The notes beneath the pieces are model-generated. The model saw nothing but the letters and a program-made list of their open reading frames with translations, did not search any database and was not told the origin of the DNA. DNA of 64,000 nucleotides from Photorhabdus akhurstii. GTDB lineage: Bacteria > Pseudomonadota > Gammaproteobacteria > Enterobacterales > Enterobacteriaceae. Shown piece by piece: positions 30,104 to 39,587 of this stretch (its first letter is position 1; each line of letters starts with the position of its first letter). Location of the stretch: positions 20,507 through 84,506 of the forward strand of contig NZ_RCWE01000023.1 of assembly GCF_018448925.1 (NCBI RefSeq), given 5' to 3'. Position numbers and translations under genes: made by a program.

Positions 30104-31026
30104 ACTTTTTCTACCTCTGGACGGCCTAAAATTCCAGTGGGCATAAACAACAGCACAACAATGAGTAAAGCAAAGGAAACGGCATCTTTATATTCTGTGC
30201 TCAAATAAGCAGAAGTTAGGGCTTCTGAAATTCCCAAGATCAAGCCACCAATCATCGCTCCCGGGATACTGCCAATTCCTCCCAATACCGCTGCGGTGAA
30301 AGCTTTCATTCCTGCCATAAAACCGATATACGGATTTATCACACTGTAGAACTGCCCCAACAAAACACCAGCTACCGCGGCCATTACCGCTCCGATAACA
30401 AAGGTCAAGGAAATCACTCTGTTAGTATTGATCCCCAACAAACTGGCCATTTTCAGATCTTCCGCACAAGCACGGCAGGCACGTCCCATACGGGAATAGC
30501 GAATAAACAGTGTCAATATCAGCATGGCAAGAAATGTCACTATCCAGATGGTCAGTTGCATTGCGCTAAGACTGGCAGAAAATCCATCGCTTTCACCTAA
30601 TACCCACTGTCCGGTAATCAGGCTAGGTAAGGCCAGATCGCGAGAACTTTGTGACAGGCTGACATAGTTTTGCAAGAAAATAGACATCCCAATTGCTGAA
30701 ATCAGGGCAATCAGGCGCTTGGAATGGCGAACAGGTCTGTAAGCCACTCGTTCAATACTCCAGCCATAAGCAGCAGCAATGACAATTGATGTTAAAAAAG
30801 CGGCACTAATCAGCAACCAGCCCAAATCAATTCCCATCATGATAAGAGCCGCAATCACAATAAAGGAGACATAGCTACCAATCATGTAAACTTCACCATG
30901 AGCGAAGTTAATCATCCCGATAATGCCGTAAACCATCGTATAACCAATGGCAATCAATGCATAAGTACTACCCAGAGTCACTCCATTTAACATCTGTTGT
31001 AAAAAATAGAGAAATTGCTCCGACAT
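30100..31026 (-). CDS. livH: Branched-chain amino acid ABC transporter permease LivH
   Basis: The 308-residue permease starts MSEQFLYFLQQMLNGVTLGS at ATG 31,026, exactly as E. coli LivH. It contains GMINFAHGEVYMIGSYVSF and RACRACAEDLKMASLLGIN. It is the first permease gene after livK, 61 bp downstream of the binding-protein gene, and is followed by livM. Confidence 0.97.
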   Translation of the reverse strand: MSEQFLYFLQQMLNGVTLGSTYALIAIGYTMVYGIIGMINFAHGEVYMIGSYVSFIVIAALIMMGIDLGWLLISAAFLTSIVIAAAYGWSIERVAYRPVRHSKRLIALISAIGMSIFLQNYVSLSQSSRDLALPSLITGQWVLGESDGFSASLSAMQLTIWIVTFLAMLILTLFIRYSRMGRACRACAEDLKMASLLGINTNRVISLTFVIGAVMAAVAGVLLGQFYSVINPYIGFMAGMKAFTAAVLGGIGSIPGAMIGGLILGISEALTSAYLSTEYKDAVSFALLIVVLLFMPTGILGRPEVEKV

Positions 31027-31087
31027 ACGTTGTACCTCTGGAATAACAGCGCCTGGCAAACAGGCGCTGATGACCGTTCTAATGACT

Positions 31088-32200
31088 TTACTTCACAGAA
31101 GTGGAAGAACCATCTGCATGCCATTCAAAAATACCGAATTCGAATCCTTTTAGATCGCCAACAGCATTCCAGCTCAGTGTTCCCATTACGGTATCCACTG
31201 GATTCGCTTTCAAGTCTTTCACCAAATCAGTCGGTTCCATACTACCGGTACGGTTCATTGCCGCGGCCAGAGATTGCAGAGCAGCATAGGTGGTCCAGAC
31301 GAACGGGCCTGTCGGATCGTTTTTCTTACCTTTGATCGCCTCAACAATAGCTTTGTTCACCGGCACCTGATCGTAACGCTTAGGTAATGTGACTAACATG
31401 CCCTCGGAAGCGGCTCCGGCGATATTGGATAGTGAGGAGTTACCTACACCTTCCGGCCCCATAAAACGAATATTCAGACCGGACTGCTTAGCCTGACGCA
31501 GAATTTGCCCCATTTCAGGGTAGTAGCCGCCAAAATAGACAAAATCCACATTTTCTTTTTTCAGGCGGGCAACCAGAGCCGAAAAATCTTTATCACCAGC
31601 CGTGACACCTTCAAACAGGACAATATTGGCTCCCGCTTTTTTCAATTTATCAAGAACAGATCGCGCTAGCCCCTCTCCGTATTGCTGTTTATCATGAACA
31701 ATAGCTATACGCTGAGGTTTAATCTTTTCAGCAATATATTTCGCTGCTGTTGGTCCCTGATCAGAATCCAGCCCGGTAGTACGCAGAATCATCTGGTAGC
31801 CACGAGTTGTCAGATCGGCATTGGTTGCCGCTGGTGTAATCATTATGACACCTTCATCTTCGTAGATGTCAGATGCCGGTTGAGTAGACGAAGAGCATAA
31901 GTGGCCGATAACATAACGAATGTTATCATTAATCACTTTATTCGCGACGGCCACAGCCTGTTTCGGGTCACACGCATCATCATATTCAACGCCCACCAGC
32001 TTATTGCCATTAATGCCCCCTTTAGCATTGATATCTGCAATTGCCTGACGGGCGCCAGTAAATTCCATATCACCATATTGCGCAACTGGACCAGACATTG
32101 CCCCCACAATCGCCACTTTGATCTCTTGCGCCCACAGTGAGTGACTCATCATCATGACAATACACCCTGTTAATAGGCTTTTACCTGTTATGACTTTCAT
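31088..32200 (-). CDS. livK: Periplasmic branched-chain amino acid binding protein (LivK/LivJ)
   Basis: The 370-residue protein has a signal peptide ([20 protein letters not shown], cleavage probably after SLWA), then [20 protein letters not shown] and [21 protein letters not shown]. coli has both LivJ and LivK; only one binding protein is seen here, adjacent to livHMGF as livK is. It delivers leucine, and probably isoleucine and valine, to LivHM. Confidence 0.94.
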   Translation of the reverse strand: MKVITGKSLLTGCIVMMMSHSLWAQEIKVAIVGAMSGPVAQYGDMEFTGARQAIADINAKGGINGNKLVGVEYDDACDPKQAVAVANKVINDNIRYVIGHLCSSSTQPASDIYEDEGVIMITPAATNADLTTRGYQMILRTTGLDSDQGPTAAKYIAEKIKPQRIAIVHDKQQYGEGLARSVLDKLKKAGANIVLFEGVTAGDKDFSALVARLKKENVDFVYFGGYYPEMGQILRQAKQSGLNIRFMGPEGVGNSSLSNIAGAASEGMLVTLPKRYDQVPVNKAIVEAIKGKKNDPTGPFVWTTYAALQSLAAAMNRTGSMEPTDLVKDLKANPVDTVMGTLSWNAVGDLKGFEFGIFEWHADGSSTSVK

Positions 32201-32260
32201 GTTATTTATCCCCGTGTTGTTATTAATCTAATTTATTGTGCTTACCTTTTAGATCTCCGA

Positions 32261-32307
32261 TTATCTAATGGGATAACCGTGATCTTTTGTGATCGCTGAT
32301 TAGATAA
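32261..32307. promoter_or_regulatory. Inverted repeat in the livK leader
   Basis: TTATCTAAT at 32,261-32,269 is matched exactly by ATTAGATAA at 32,299-32,307, with a GTGATC-containing loop. It lies 60-107 bp upstream of livK, where the promoter and Lrp-type control are expected. It could be an operator or a leader hairpin. The rest of 32,308-32,590 is AT-rich with no gene. Confidence 0.45.
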
Positions 32308-32590
32308 AGTAATTTTTATGAATAAGATTTTATTTTTCATGTTATTAAAATAGCATTTCATGCTTAAAATCAAATGAACAAGGTAGCTAAAAGCATTAAT
32401 TACAGAATAAAATACCGCCAAAATTGATTGGAATTTAGACAAAATATAGTGTGATATTCTGGTTAAATATTAGTAAAGCAATCTTTCGCTCGAAATATCG
32501 ATCATGTTAAAAACATTTTTCCAGTAATGTATAAAAGCGGTTACACGACGCTCCATTGAGCTATTCAACTAAAATTAATATGGGAAAACC

Positions 32591-32989
32591 ATGAAGCTAA
32601 CTATTGAACAACTTACTGTTTTATCAACACAAGATACGATTGATCTGAAAAAAATATGGCCTCAGCAAACACCTGAACAGTGGCAAATCTATCTAAAAAA
32701 CGACAATAAACTGTTCGCTGCTCGTTTTAATGATAGATTACTGGCCGCAGTAAAAGTGACTTTCAGTGATCAATCCGGCCTGCTTAAAGATTTATGTGTC
32801 CGTGAAATAACACGCCGCCGGGGAGTGGGTTTATATTTGATAAATGAAATAAAAGCTCAACATCCCACCATTAACCAGTGGAAATTAAACCTTGAAAAGT
32901 TCTCCAATGCTAACGAACCGGCATTAAAAGGTTTTATGAGTGCCTGTGGTTTTTACTACGACCCCAAGTCAAATTCTTATTCTAGCTGA
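32591..32989 (+). CDS. panM: PanM/PanZ, aspartate decarboxylase maturation factor (GNAT)
   Basis: The 132-residue GNAT-fold protein begins MKLTIEQLTVLSTQDTIDLK and has LKDLCVREITRRRGVGLYLI, the acetyl-CoA binding loop. PanM triggers self-cleavage of PanD and, bound to acetyl-CoA, also restrains it, linking CoA level to beta-alanine supply. In E. coli it likewise neighbours the liv genes (yhhK). Its 3' end overlaps the convergent glycerate kinase by 13 bp. Confidence 0.9.
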   Translation: MKLTIEQLTVLSTQDTIDLKKIWPQQTPEQWQIYLKNDNKLFAARFNDRLLAAVKVTFSDQSGLLKDLCVREITRRRGVGLYLINEIKAQHPTINQWKLNLEKFSNANEPALKGFMSACGFYYDPKSNSYSS

Positions 32990-34116
32990 CCCATTTTCCA
33001 GACCGCCGCCACATTGCGGGCAGTCACCCTCAAATTCTCATGCCCGCAAGCAAGAGCATCAGAAAGAGAACAAACGCCGGGCATAATTGAGAAAACGGCA
33101 TCCAATCCGTGCTCATGAACGATGCTATAGTTCTGACTTATACTGCCAACCAATGCGATGGTTGAAATAGCATACTTTTTGGCGATACGAGCAACACCAA
33201 TCGGCGTTTTACCGTAAATAGTCTGGCTGTCCATTCGGCCTTCACCAGTAATAACCAGATCAGCGCCTTGGACTGCCTTTTCCAATTCCAGCGTGGAGAT
33301 CACAATATCAATGCCCGGTTGCAATTTAGCGTCCAGCCAACCCAGTAAAGGAACGCCCATTCCCCCTGCTGCTCCTGCACCGGGTACGTCAATGACCTTA
33401 TTGCCGGTCAGTAATTCAATTTTCTCACCATAATGGCGCAGAGCCGCGTCCAATTCTTTTACCATCTCTGGCGTCGCCCCTTTCTGTGGCCCGAAAATAG
33501 CAGATGCGCCAAACTCACCACATAACGGGTTAGTCACATCACAGGCGACGATAATTTCAGTCTGTCTCAAACGCGCATCCAAACCAGAAAGATCAATTTT
33601 AGCAAGCCGACTTAACGCAGCCCCGCCAAGCTCCAGCTCTTTTCCATCAGAATCAAGCAAACAGGCCCCCAACGCCTGCATCATACCGGCACCGCCATCA
33701 TTAGTCGCACTACCGCCAATCCCTAAAATTACCTTTCTGACACCTTTATTTAAAGCGGCCAACATCAGCTCACCGGTACCATAAGTCGTAGTTATCAGCG
33801 GATTGCGCTTTTCCATCGGCACCAAATGCAAGCCAGAAGCCGCCGCCATTTCAATAACAGCGGTTTCTCCATCACCTAGTACGCCGAAAAAACTATCCAC
33901 CGGCTGATTTAACGGACCAGTAACCGACAGGTGTACAACTCTCCCATTGGTGGCTGCAACCATCGATTCAACCGTACCTTCACCACCATCTGCCATCGGC
34001 AATTTAATGTATTCGGCTTGTGGATAGATTTCCCTAAATCCTTGCTCTATCGCTTCAGCGGCCTGTAAGACGCTGAGACTTTCTTTAAATGAATCAGGCG
34101 CAATAATAATTTTCAT
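32977..34116 (-). CDS. Glycerate 2-kinase (GarK/GlxK family)
   Basis: The 379-residue protein begins MKIIIAPDSFKESLSVLQAA and has ADGGEGTVESM, GIGGSATNDGGAGMMQALGA and VITGEGRMDSQT, all signatures of type I glycerate kinases. It phosphorylates D-glycerate at C2, feeding 2-phosphoglycerate into glycolysis. No garD, garL or garR neighbour is seen, so the source of glycerate is not evident here. A garK/glxK distinction is not possible from position. Confidence 0.92.
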   Translation of the reverse strand: MKIIIAPDSFKESLSVLQAAEAIEQGFREIYPQAEYIKLPMADGGEGTVESMVAATNGRVVHLSVTGPLNQPVDSFFGVLGDGETAVIEMAAASGLHLVPMEKRNPLITTTYGTGELMLAALNKGVRKVILGIGGSATNDGGAGMMQALGACLLDSDGKELELGGAALSRLAKIDLSGLDARLRQTEIIVACDVTNPLCGEFGASAIFGPQKGATPEMVKELDAALRHYGEKIELLTGNKVIDVPGAGAAGGMGVPLLGWLDAKLQPGIDIVISTLELEKAVQGADLVITGEGRMDSQTIYGKTPIGVARIAKKYAISTIALVGSISQNYSIVHEHGLDAVFSIMPGVCSLSDALACGHENLRVTARNVAAVWKMGQLE

Positions 34117-34145
34117 AGATCCTCCGCAAGGAAACCCTCGACTTT

Positions 34146-34161
34146 AGAGAGTGTCGCAAAA
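34146..34161 (+). repeat. IS-end-like 16-mer (AGAGAGTGTCGCAAAA)
   Basis: This string differs by one base from the one at 63,873-63,888. Similar GTGTCGCAAAA ends occur on insertion sequences, but no transposase lies beside either copy. The flanking sequences are unrelated. Confidence 0.35.
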
Positions 34162-34311
34162 AGCCAGCATTGAAAATAAACCCACAGATTGTGTATAAAA
34201 AGCCCAGGGCCTATGTGGCGCCAGACTAGGCACCATACTGGCCAGCGGGATCTGATAAATTATGATCCAATAAAACCAGAGTGATCCACAATGTTTCATG
34301 TGTGACATTTA

Positions 34312-34347
34312 ATGTACATAATGTACATAATGTACATAATGTACATA
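34312..34347 (+). repeat. Four tandem 9-bp units ATGTACATA
   Basis: Four exact copies of ATGTACATA lie in register. Each contains the palindrome ATGTACAT, so four dyads recur every 9 bp. They sit about 100 bp upstream of the DUF2599-like gene. A near-palindrome ATGGG-TATG-CCCAT follows at 34,383-34,396. The block could be an iterated operator, or only slippage. Confidence 0.75.
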
Positions 34348-34448
34348 TGGTAAAAAAATATTTTTCAATATTATAATCATAAATGGGTATGCCCATTATA
34401 ACTGGGTATGCACATTGACCACAATTTATGGGTAATTTAGGAGGTGAT

Positions 34449-34829
34449 ATGAAAAGAATAGGGTTTGTATTGTTGGTGTTATTCTTCGGCATGGCTGTTT
34501 TCCCTGCGAGCGCTAACAATGGGCACAGTAACTGCCGCCACGGGCCGTATATTGAATCGGGCAAGTGGATAAAGCGCTTTGGCAAGATGACACTGGCGGT
34601 TGTGCCAACCAAATGTGGCCGCAATCTTCACTTCGGTAGAACCAATGAGGCATTCAAAGAACTAGAGCGTAAGTTCAGCAACAGCCCACACTGGTACAAT
34701 ACGAAAGGTATGCGTAATCAGTTCGACTGCCACGTGGATATTGCCCGTAACAAAGATAAATGGAATCTCGATCCTTACCGTAAACATGTGGGGTATAGAG
34801 CAACGAAAAAAGCTGGCTGCAATCCATAA
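34449..34829 (+). CDS. Small secreted protein with a DUF2599-like domain
   Basis: An AGGAGGTG box precedes ATG 34,449. The 126-residue product has a signal peptide (MKRIGFVLLVLFFGMAVFPA, cleavage probably after SA). Its mature part ends in MRNQFDCHVDIARNKDKWNL, a basic R-K-H stretch and a final CNP. The NQFxCH...WNLxPxR arrangement matches the DUF2599 pattern as I recall it. Four cysteines in the mature part suggest disulfides. The function is unknown. It stands alone, with its own terminator and tandem repeats upstream, between the glycerate kinase and rpoH. Confidence 0.75.
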   Translation: MKRIGFVLLVLFFGMAVFPASANNGHSNCRHGPYIESGKWIKRFGKMTLAVVPTKCGRNLHFGRTNEAFKELERKFSNSPHWYNTKGMRNQFDCHVDIARNKDKWNLDPYRKHVGYRATKKAGCNP

Positions 34830-34846
34830 TAATATCGTAAAAAAGG

Positions 34847-34880
34847 AGCAAAGGAGCTGAATCAGCGCCTTTGCTTTTCT
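34847..34880 (+). terminator. Terminator of the DUF2599-like gene
   Basis: AGCAAAGG (34,847-34,854) pairs with CCTTTGCT (34,868-34,875), followed by TTTCT, 18 bp after the stop. Confidence 0.75.
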
Positions 34881-35008
34881 GGCGATGCTCCCAATTTAGC
34901 AAAAACCGCCGTAAGCCTTCGTCCAGTGCGAATGGGGATCGTAACGCCTGCAAGACACATATTTCATAGAATTAACTGAGTGAGATGACAACTGTGAAAA
35001 ATGAAATA

Positions 35009-35038
35009 AAAAAGGCGATAAACCATTATCGCCCTTTT
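35009..35038 (-). terminator. Terminator of rpoH
   Basis: Read on the minus strand, GGGCGATAA and TTATCGCC form a stem followed by TTTTTTAT, about 45 bp after the rpoH stop. It is a strong intrinsic terminator. Confidence 0.85.
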
Positions 35039-35079
35039 AATTTATTCATTGTGAATGCGTTAACGCAAAATCACGCTAT

Positions 35080-35937
35080 TTATGCCTCAATGGCTACACG
35101 CAATTTTTTCATGGCATTTTTTTCAAGCTGACGTACACGCTCCGCAGAAACACCATATTTATCCGCCAGCTCTTGCAGGGTAGATTTATTGTCATCATCT
35201 AACCAGCGGCAACGGATAATGTCCTGACTGCGCTCGTCTAAACTTTCTATCGCTACCGATAATTTATCAGCCGCATGGTTTTCCCAATTGTCCTCTTCAA
35301 TGCCGTCTGCAAAATCAGAAGCTTTATCTTGAAGATACAGCACTGGCGCAACCGGTTGACCTTCCTGACCATCATCATCGGCAGACATATCAAACGCCAT
35401 ATCCTGCGCTGACATACGAGATTCCATCTCACGCACATCTTTGCTGGTCACACCAAGTTCTTTGGCGACCATTTCTACTTCGTCCTGATTGAACCACCCT
35501 AAGCGCTGTTTAGTTTTACGCAGGTTAAAGAACAGCTTACGCTGTGCTTTAGTTGTTGCAACTTTAACAATACGCCAATTACGCAGTACATATTCATGGA
35601 TTTCAGCTTTAATCCAGTGAACGGCAAAAGAAACCAGACGCACCCCAACTTCCGGGTTAAAACGACGTACTGCTTTCATCAAGCCAATATTCCCTTCCTG
35701 AATTAAATCCGCCTGAGGCAGCCCATAACCAGCATAGCTACGAGCGACATGAACAACGAAGCGCAGATGAGACAGAATCAGCTTCTTAGCTGCATCCAGA
35801 TCTCCCTGGTAATGCAGCCTTTCAGCCAGTTCCTTCTCTTCCTCTGCTGTCAGCATTGGATAGGTATTAGAGGCACGGATATAGCCCTCCAGACTTCCTT
35901 GAGGAACTAACGCTAAGGTTTGCATTTCTTTGGCCAT
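35080..35937 (-). CDS. rpoH: Heat-shock sigma factor sigma-32 (RpoH)
   Basis: The 285-residue protein has the RpoH box ([20 protein letters not shown]), sigma region 2 ([20 protein letters not shown]) and region 4 ([20 protein letters not shown]). It directs RNA polymerase to chaperone and protease promoters. In E. coli its translation is controlled by an RNA thermometer in the first part of the mRNA; I did not fold that region here. It is followed on the minus strand by no gene in the same run, and ftsX lies 430 bp upstream. Confidence 0.98.
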   Translation of the reverse strand: MAKEMQTLALVPQGSLEGYIRASNTYPMLTAEEEKELAERLHYQGDLDAAKKLILSHLRFVVHVARSYAGYGLPQADLIQEGNIGLMKAVRRFNPEVGVRLVSFAVHWIKAEIHEYVLRNWRIVKVATTKAQRKLFFNLRKTKQRLGWFNQDEVEMVAKELGVTSKDVREMESRMSAQDMAFDMSADDDGQEGQPVAPVLYLQDKASDFADGIEEDNWENHAADKLSVAIESLDERSQDIIRCRWLDDDNKSTLQELADKYGVSAERVRQLEKNAMKKLRVAIEA

Positions 35938-36365
35938 TCAAATCCTCTCAAATAAGGCTCAAATCGTTAGTATGGATTAGATTACATCTATGAACCAACG
36001 TTCAACATACAGCGGTACAGTCTATCACCAGAATGTGCATATTCAAGTTACAGATCTGTGGAAGAGTATAATTTCAGCACCGACCATCCCTATAACGGGA
36101 TCGCAGAACAAAAAATAACAGATAGTTTTATATCTATGCAACTAACTTTATTTGTACTATCTCCGACAAATATTAATTCCATTTCATAAAAGCGCCTGTC
36201 AGGTTCACTGAGAGAGTACAAGCACCTTTTTAATTAATTCTACACAGTAGAAAATCATGATTTTGGATTTAAGTCAGTGAATAAGAAATTCTTACTAAAG
36301 AAAAAAGGAGATGATTATTGCGTTGTCAGGCTGATATCGATCAGCCTGTTGAAAAGATTACCGTT
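35938..36365. other. Intergenic region between ftsX and rpoH
   Basis: About 430 bp hold the rpoH promoters (several sigma-70 and sigma-E types are known in relatives) and a hairpin below ftsX. I see no gene. I cannot assign individual promoters with confidence. Confidence 0.5.
36327..36348 (-). terminator. Hairpin after ftsX
   Basis: CAGGCTGAT and ATCAGCCTG flank ATCG in an almost perfect palindrome 18 bp beyond the ftsX stop. The following T run is short, so termination may be partial. Confidence 0.55.
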
Positions 36366-37340
36366 TTATTCTGGCGTAAAATGGCGCAAATGCTGAGTTG
36401 TCGCCAACCAGGCAGCGGCCCAACCAATCATCGCGGAGAGCAAAACCAGCAGCAGGGACTCATCCCATGAAAGCCCATGTAAATTAAATGTCGTGCCAAA
36501 CACGCTGGCAACCTGGGTGACAACATCAGAAAGCTTCCACACCAACAGGGCAGACAAAATTAACGATAAAATTGCCCCCAAAGCCCCCAACAAAACACCA
36601 CCATTGAGGAACGGGCGCAAAATAAAGCCATCCGTCGCACCAATAAGCTTCATCACGTTAATCGTATCACGATGACTGAAAATAGTGAGACGCACACTAT
36701 TACCAATGACCAAAAACAACGCAACGATCATCAGAATACCGATCACTGTCGCAATCTGACCGATAAGACCTGTCAGCGCTGCCAGACGAGCAAACCAGCT
36801 ATCATCCATCCGAACTTCTTCAATACCTTTAACCTGAGAAACTCTGTCACGCAGCGTGGTTAACGTCTGTGAACTCTGAAAATCGATTTTCGGTGTGATA
36901 ATAGCCACCGCAGGCAACGGATTCTCTTCCAACATATCCAGCGCGTTACCAAAACCAGACCAGGCGCGGAATTCTGTCATGGCTTCCTGACGCGAGAGAT
37001 AGTTGACATTATCCACACCATCAAGTGCTTTCAGCTCAGTTATTAATTTCTGAGCGCCGCTATCATCGAGTGACTTATCGAGATAGACCGTCAGTTGAGG
37101 GGTAGGATACCATTTTTCCGCAGCCTGGCTGACATTCTTCCATACAATGTAACAAACACTTGGTAATGTCAGGGAGATCGCAATCACCATCATGGTCAAC
37201 AAAGTTGCCAACGGCTGACGTGACATATCTGTCAGCGTATTCATCCAAGCATAACGCCACTGCTCACGCCATCCTCCTCGTAAAACTTTACTTTTCGATC
37301 TTGTTACTTTCCCCGCAGCCTTACGCACATTTTTAACCAT
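36366..37340 (-). CDS. ftsX: Cell division protein FtsX
   Basis: The 324-residue membrane protein has a basic cytoplasmic start, one N-terminal helix, a periplasmic loop and three C-terminal helices. [20 protein letters not shown] and [20 protein letters not shown] are typical. With FtsE it forms an ABC-type complex that activates EnvC and amidases for septal wall splitting. Its start overlaps the ftsE stop by 8 bp. Confidence 0.97.
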   Translation of the reverse strand: MVKNVRKAAGKVTRSKSKVLRGGWREQWRYAWMNTLTDMSRQPLATLLTMMVIAISLTLPSVCYIVWKNVSQAAEKWYPTPQLTVYLDKSLDDSGAQKLITELKALDGVDNVNYLSRQEAMTEFRAWSGFGNALDMLEENPLPAVAIITPKIDFQSSQTLTTLRDRVSQVKGIEEVRMDDSWFARLAALTGLIGQIATVIGILMIVALFLVIGNSVRLTIFSHRDTINVMKLIGATDGFILRPFLNGGVLLGALGAILSLILSALLVWKLSDVVTQVASVFGTTFNLHGLSWDESLLLVLLSAMIGWAAAWLATTQHLRHFTPE

Positions 37341-37998
37341 GATGCTCTCCCGCCATACGGCCCTGGCTTAGAGTCAGAATACGATATTTCCGTCTTTCAA
37401 TCAGTGTCATATCATGGGTCGCCATCAGCACTGTCACCCCTACCCGATTAAATTCTTCAAACAGTCGCAAAATCCCCTCTGACAACTCACCATCCAGATT
37501 ACCGGTAGGTTCATCCGCCAACAAAACTGTCGGCTTATTCACAACCGCACGAGCAATGCCGACACGTTGTTGTTCTCCCCCTGAAAGCTGAATTGGGAAA
37601 TTTTTCGCTTTGTCCAGCAGACCCACCTTATCCAGAGCCGCAGAAGTCCGACGACGGATATCTTCCGAACTGGCGCCTGAAATAATCAGCGGCATTGCCA
37701 CATTATCGTATACCGTCCGATCCAGCAGCAGATGATGATCCTGGAAAATCATACCAATCTGACGACGCAGAAAAGGTACCTCACGGCTTTTTAACCGACT
37801 GATATCATGACCGGCAAACCAGATATGCCCGGCGCTAGGTCGCTCGATGCCACAGATGAGTTTCAGCAAGGTACTTTTACCTGCCCCTGAGTGACCGATT
37901 AGAAATGCCATTTCCGCAGGACGCAAATGAAAATCCACCCCTTGCAGGGCTTGCCGTCCCCCCAGATAAGCTTTACTGACCTGTTCAAAGCGAATCAT
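37333..37998 (-). CDS. ftsE: Cell division ATP-binding protein FtsE
   Basis: The 221-residue ATPase has [20 protein letters not shown], Walker [12 protein letters not shown], signature [15 protein letters not shown] and Walker [13 protein letters not shown]. It partners FtsX. It follows ftsY after 6 bp and precedes ftsX, the conserved ftsYEX order. Confidence 0.98.
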   Translation of the reverse strand: MIRFEQVSKAYLGGRQALQGVDFHLRPAEMAFLIGHSGAGKSTLLKLICGIERPSAGHIWFAGHDISRLKSREVPFLRRQIGMIFQDHHLLLDRTVYDNVAMPLIISGASSEDIRRRTSAALDKVGLLDKAKNFPIQLSGGEQQRVGIARAVVNKPTVLLADEPTGNLDGELSEGILRLFEEFNRVGVTVLMATHDMTLIERRKYRILTLSQGRMAGEHHG

Positions 37999-38004
37999 AG
38001 GTAA

Positions 38005-39429
38005 TTAATCCTCTCGGGCAAAAAGTGCCTCTATAAAGTCGTCTGCCTTAAATGGCCGTAGATCTTCAATTCCTTCACCAACCCCAATATAACGGATAGG
38101 AATTTCAAACTGATCAGCAATGGCGAAAATTACCCCACCTTTGGCAGTACCATCCAATTTTGTCAATGAGATACCTGTCAATCCAACAGCTTCATGGAAC
38201 AGTTTAGCCTGACTTATCGCATTCTGACCGGTACTGGCATCCAATGTCAGCATAATTTCATGTGGAGCATTTTCGTCCAGTTTTTTCATCACCCGGACAA
38301 TCTTCTTCAATTCTTCCATCAGGTGAGATTTATTTTGCAAACGACCGGCGGTATCTGCAATGAGTACATCTACACCTTTAGCTTTAGCTGACTGAATAGC
38401 ATCGAAAATTACGGAAGCAGGATCTGCGCCTGTATGTTGCGCTACCACCGGAATATGGTTACGTTCCCCCCACACCTGTAGCTGTTCAACAGCGGCTGCA
38501 CGGAAAGTATCCCCGGCTGCCAGCATGACAGATTTACCTTGTGCCTGAAATTGACGAGCCAATTTACCAATTGTCGTGGTTTTTCCCACACCATTAACAC
38601 CAACCATCAGAATGACATACGGTGTTTTTCCTTCAATGTCCAAGGGCTGATTCACTTTAGTCAGAATATCAGACATCTCTTCTTTTAGTTTGGCATACAA
38701 GGCTTCTGCATCTTTTAGCTCTTTACGGCTGGCATGCTCTGTCAAACTGCTAATGATTTTACGGGTAGTATCAACACCAACATCGGCAATTAATAACTGC
38801 TCTTCCAATTCATCAAACAGATCATCATCAATCTTTTTACCACTGAATAGGCTAAGAAAACCGGACCCTAGATTCTGACGAGTTTTAACCAAACTGCGTT
38901 TCAAACGAGAGAAAAAGCCCTCTTTAGTCGGGCGCTCTTGCTCTTTTAATATAACCGGCTTTGGCTGTTCAGTTTGTATCTGCTCCTCTACCAATCTTGC
39001 AGCTTCCTCTGCAACACGTTGCTGTTCTGCCTGCTCCTCCGCCAACCTTGCAGCTTCCTCAGCTAAACGCTGTTGTTCTGCCTGCTCTGCCGCCAACCTT
39101 GCGGCTTCCTCGGCAACACGCTGCTGTTCTGCCTGCTCCGCCGCTAACCTTGCAGCTTCCTCAGCAACACGCTGTTGTTCTGCCTGCTCTGCCGCCAACC
39201 TTGCAGCTTCCTCAGCTAAACGCTGTTGTTCTGCCTGCTCCGCCGCCAACCTTGCAGCTTCCTCTGCAACACGCTGTTGTTCTGCCTGCTCTGCCGCCAA
39301 CCGTGCAGCTTCCTCAGCAACACGCTGCTGTTCTGCCTGCTCCGCCGCCAATTGTTCTTCTTTTTGCTGCTCTTCCTGACGGCCACGCCCGAACCAGGAG
39401 AAAAAGCCTCTTTTTTTCTCTTTTGCCAT
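38005..39429 (-). CDS. ftsY: Signal recognition particle receptor FtsY
   Basis: The 474-residue protein starts MAKEKKRGFFSWFGRGRQEE, a membrane-binding basic/aromatic segment. An acidic A domain follows, made almost wholly of seven 17-residue repeats (residues 27-145, consensus LAAEQAEQQRVAEEAAR). The NG domain carries P-loop GVNGVGKTTT (277-286), DTAGR and TKLDG. FtsY docks SRP-ribosome complexes at the inner membrane. The repeats would form one long charged helix. ATG 39,429 is chosen over a start four codons upstream because it gives the family N-terminus. Confidence 0.97.
   Translation of the reverse strand: MAKEKKRGFFSWFGRGRQEEQQKEEQLAAEQAEQQRVAEEAARLAAEQAEQQRVAEEAARLAAEQAEQQRLAEEAARLAAEQAEQQRVAEEAARLAAEQAEQQRVAEEAARLAAEQAEQQRLAEEAARLAEEQAEQQRVAEEAARLVEEQIQTEQPKPVILKEQERPTKEGFFSRLKRSLVKTRQNLGSGFLSLFSGKKIDDDLFDELEEQLLIADVGVDTTRKIISSLTEHASRKELKDAEALYAKLKEEMSDILTKVNQPLDIEGKTPYVILMVGVNGVGKTTTIGKLARQFQAQGKSVMLAAGDTFRAAAVEQLQVWGERNHIPVVAQHTGADPASVIFDAIQSAKAKGVDVLIADTAGRLQNKSHLMEELKKIVRVMKKLDENAPHEIMLTLDASTGQNAISQAKLFHEAVGLTGISLTKLDGTAKGGVIFAIADQFEIPIRYIGVGEGIEDLRPFKADDFIEALFARED
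38995..39351 (-). repeat. Seven 51-bp tandem repeats inside ftsY
   Basis: The DNA coding for FtsY residues 27-145 is a 51-bp unit repeated seven times. Units differ mainly at a Val/Leu codon (QQRVAEE or QQRLAEE) and at synonymous sites, with the last unit more diverged (LAEEQAEQQ). The in-frame length makes copy-number change tolerable, so it may vary among strains. On the plus strand the repeat gives a spurious Leu/Pro-rich frame. Confidence 0.95.
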
Positions 39430-39587
39430 TAGCCACTGCACTCCTCAAGGTTAAATCATGGCGTTACAACAAGGAATAATAACGAAATTAGAGTCAGTCT
39501 AACATTTTCGTAATAGCTCAACACATATCAATAATGAATTTCATGGTAAATTAATGCCTGTAAGTCTTAACAATTGTTACTCAAATT

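Noticed and set aside
30100-31059. 11-residue longer LivH from 31,059
   Set aside because: The ATG at 31,026 gives the exact E. coli N-terminus MSEQFLYFLQQM; the extension has no support.
32242-32442. 66-codon minus-strand frame in the livK leader
   Set aside because: Covers the livK promoter/leader region, has no ribosome-binding site and looks like chance AT-rich coding.
34226-34624. Minus-strand frame with CTLCTLCTL repeats
   Set aside because: The repeats come from the TGTACATA tandem array read backwards, and the frame covers the real plus-strand gene.
38995-39351. Possible CRISPR-like array
   Set aside because: The 51-bp units are directly contiguous with no unique spacers and code in frame for FtsY.
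38961-39479. Long plus-strand frame rich in Leu, Pro and Gln repeats
   Set aside because: It is the antisense of the FtsY 17-residue repeats; ftsY itself is unambiguous and this frame has no ribosome-binding site or family match.
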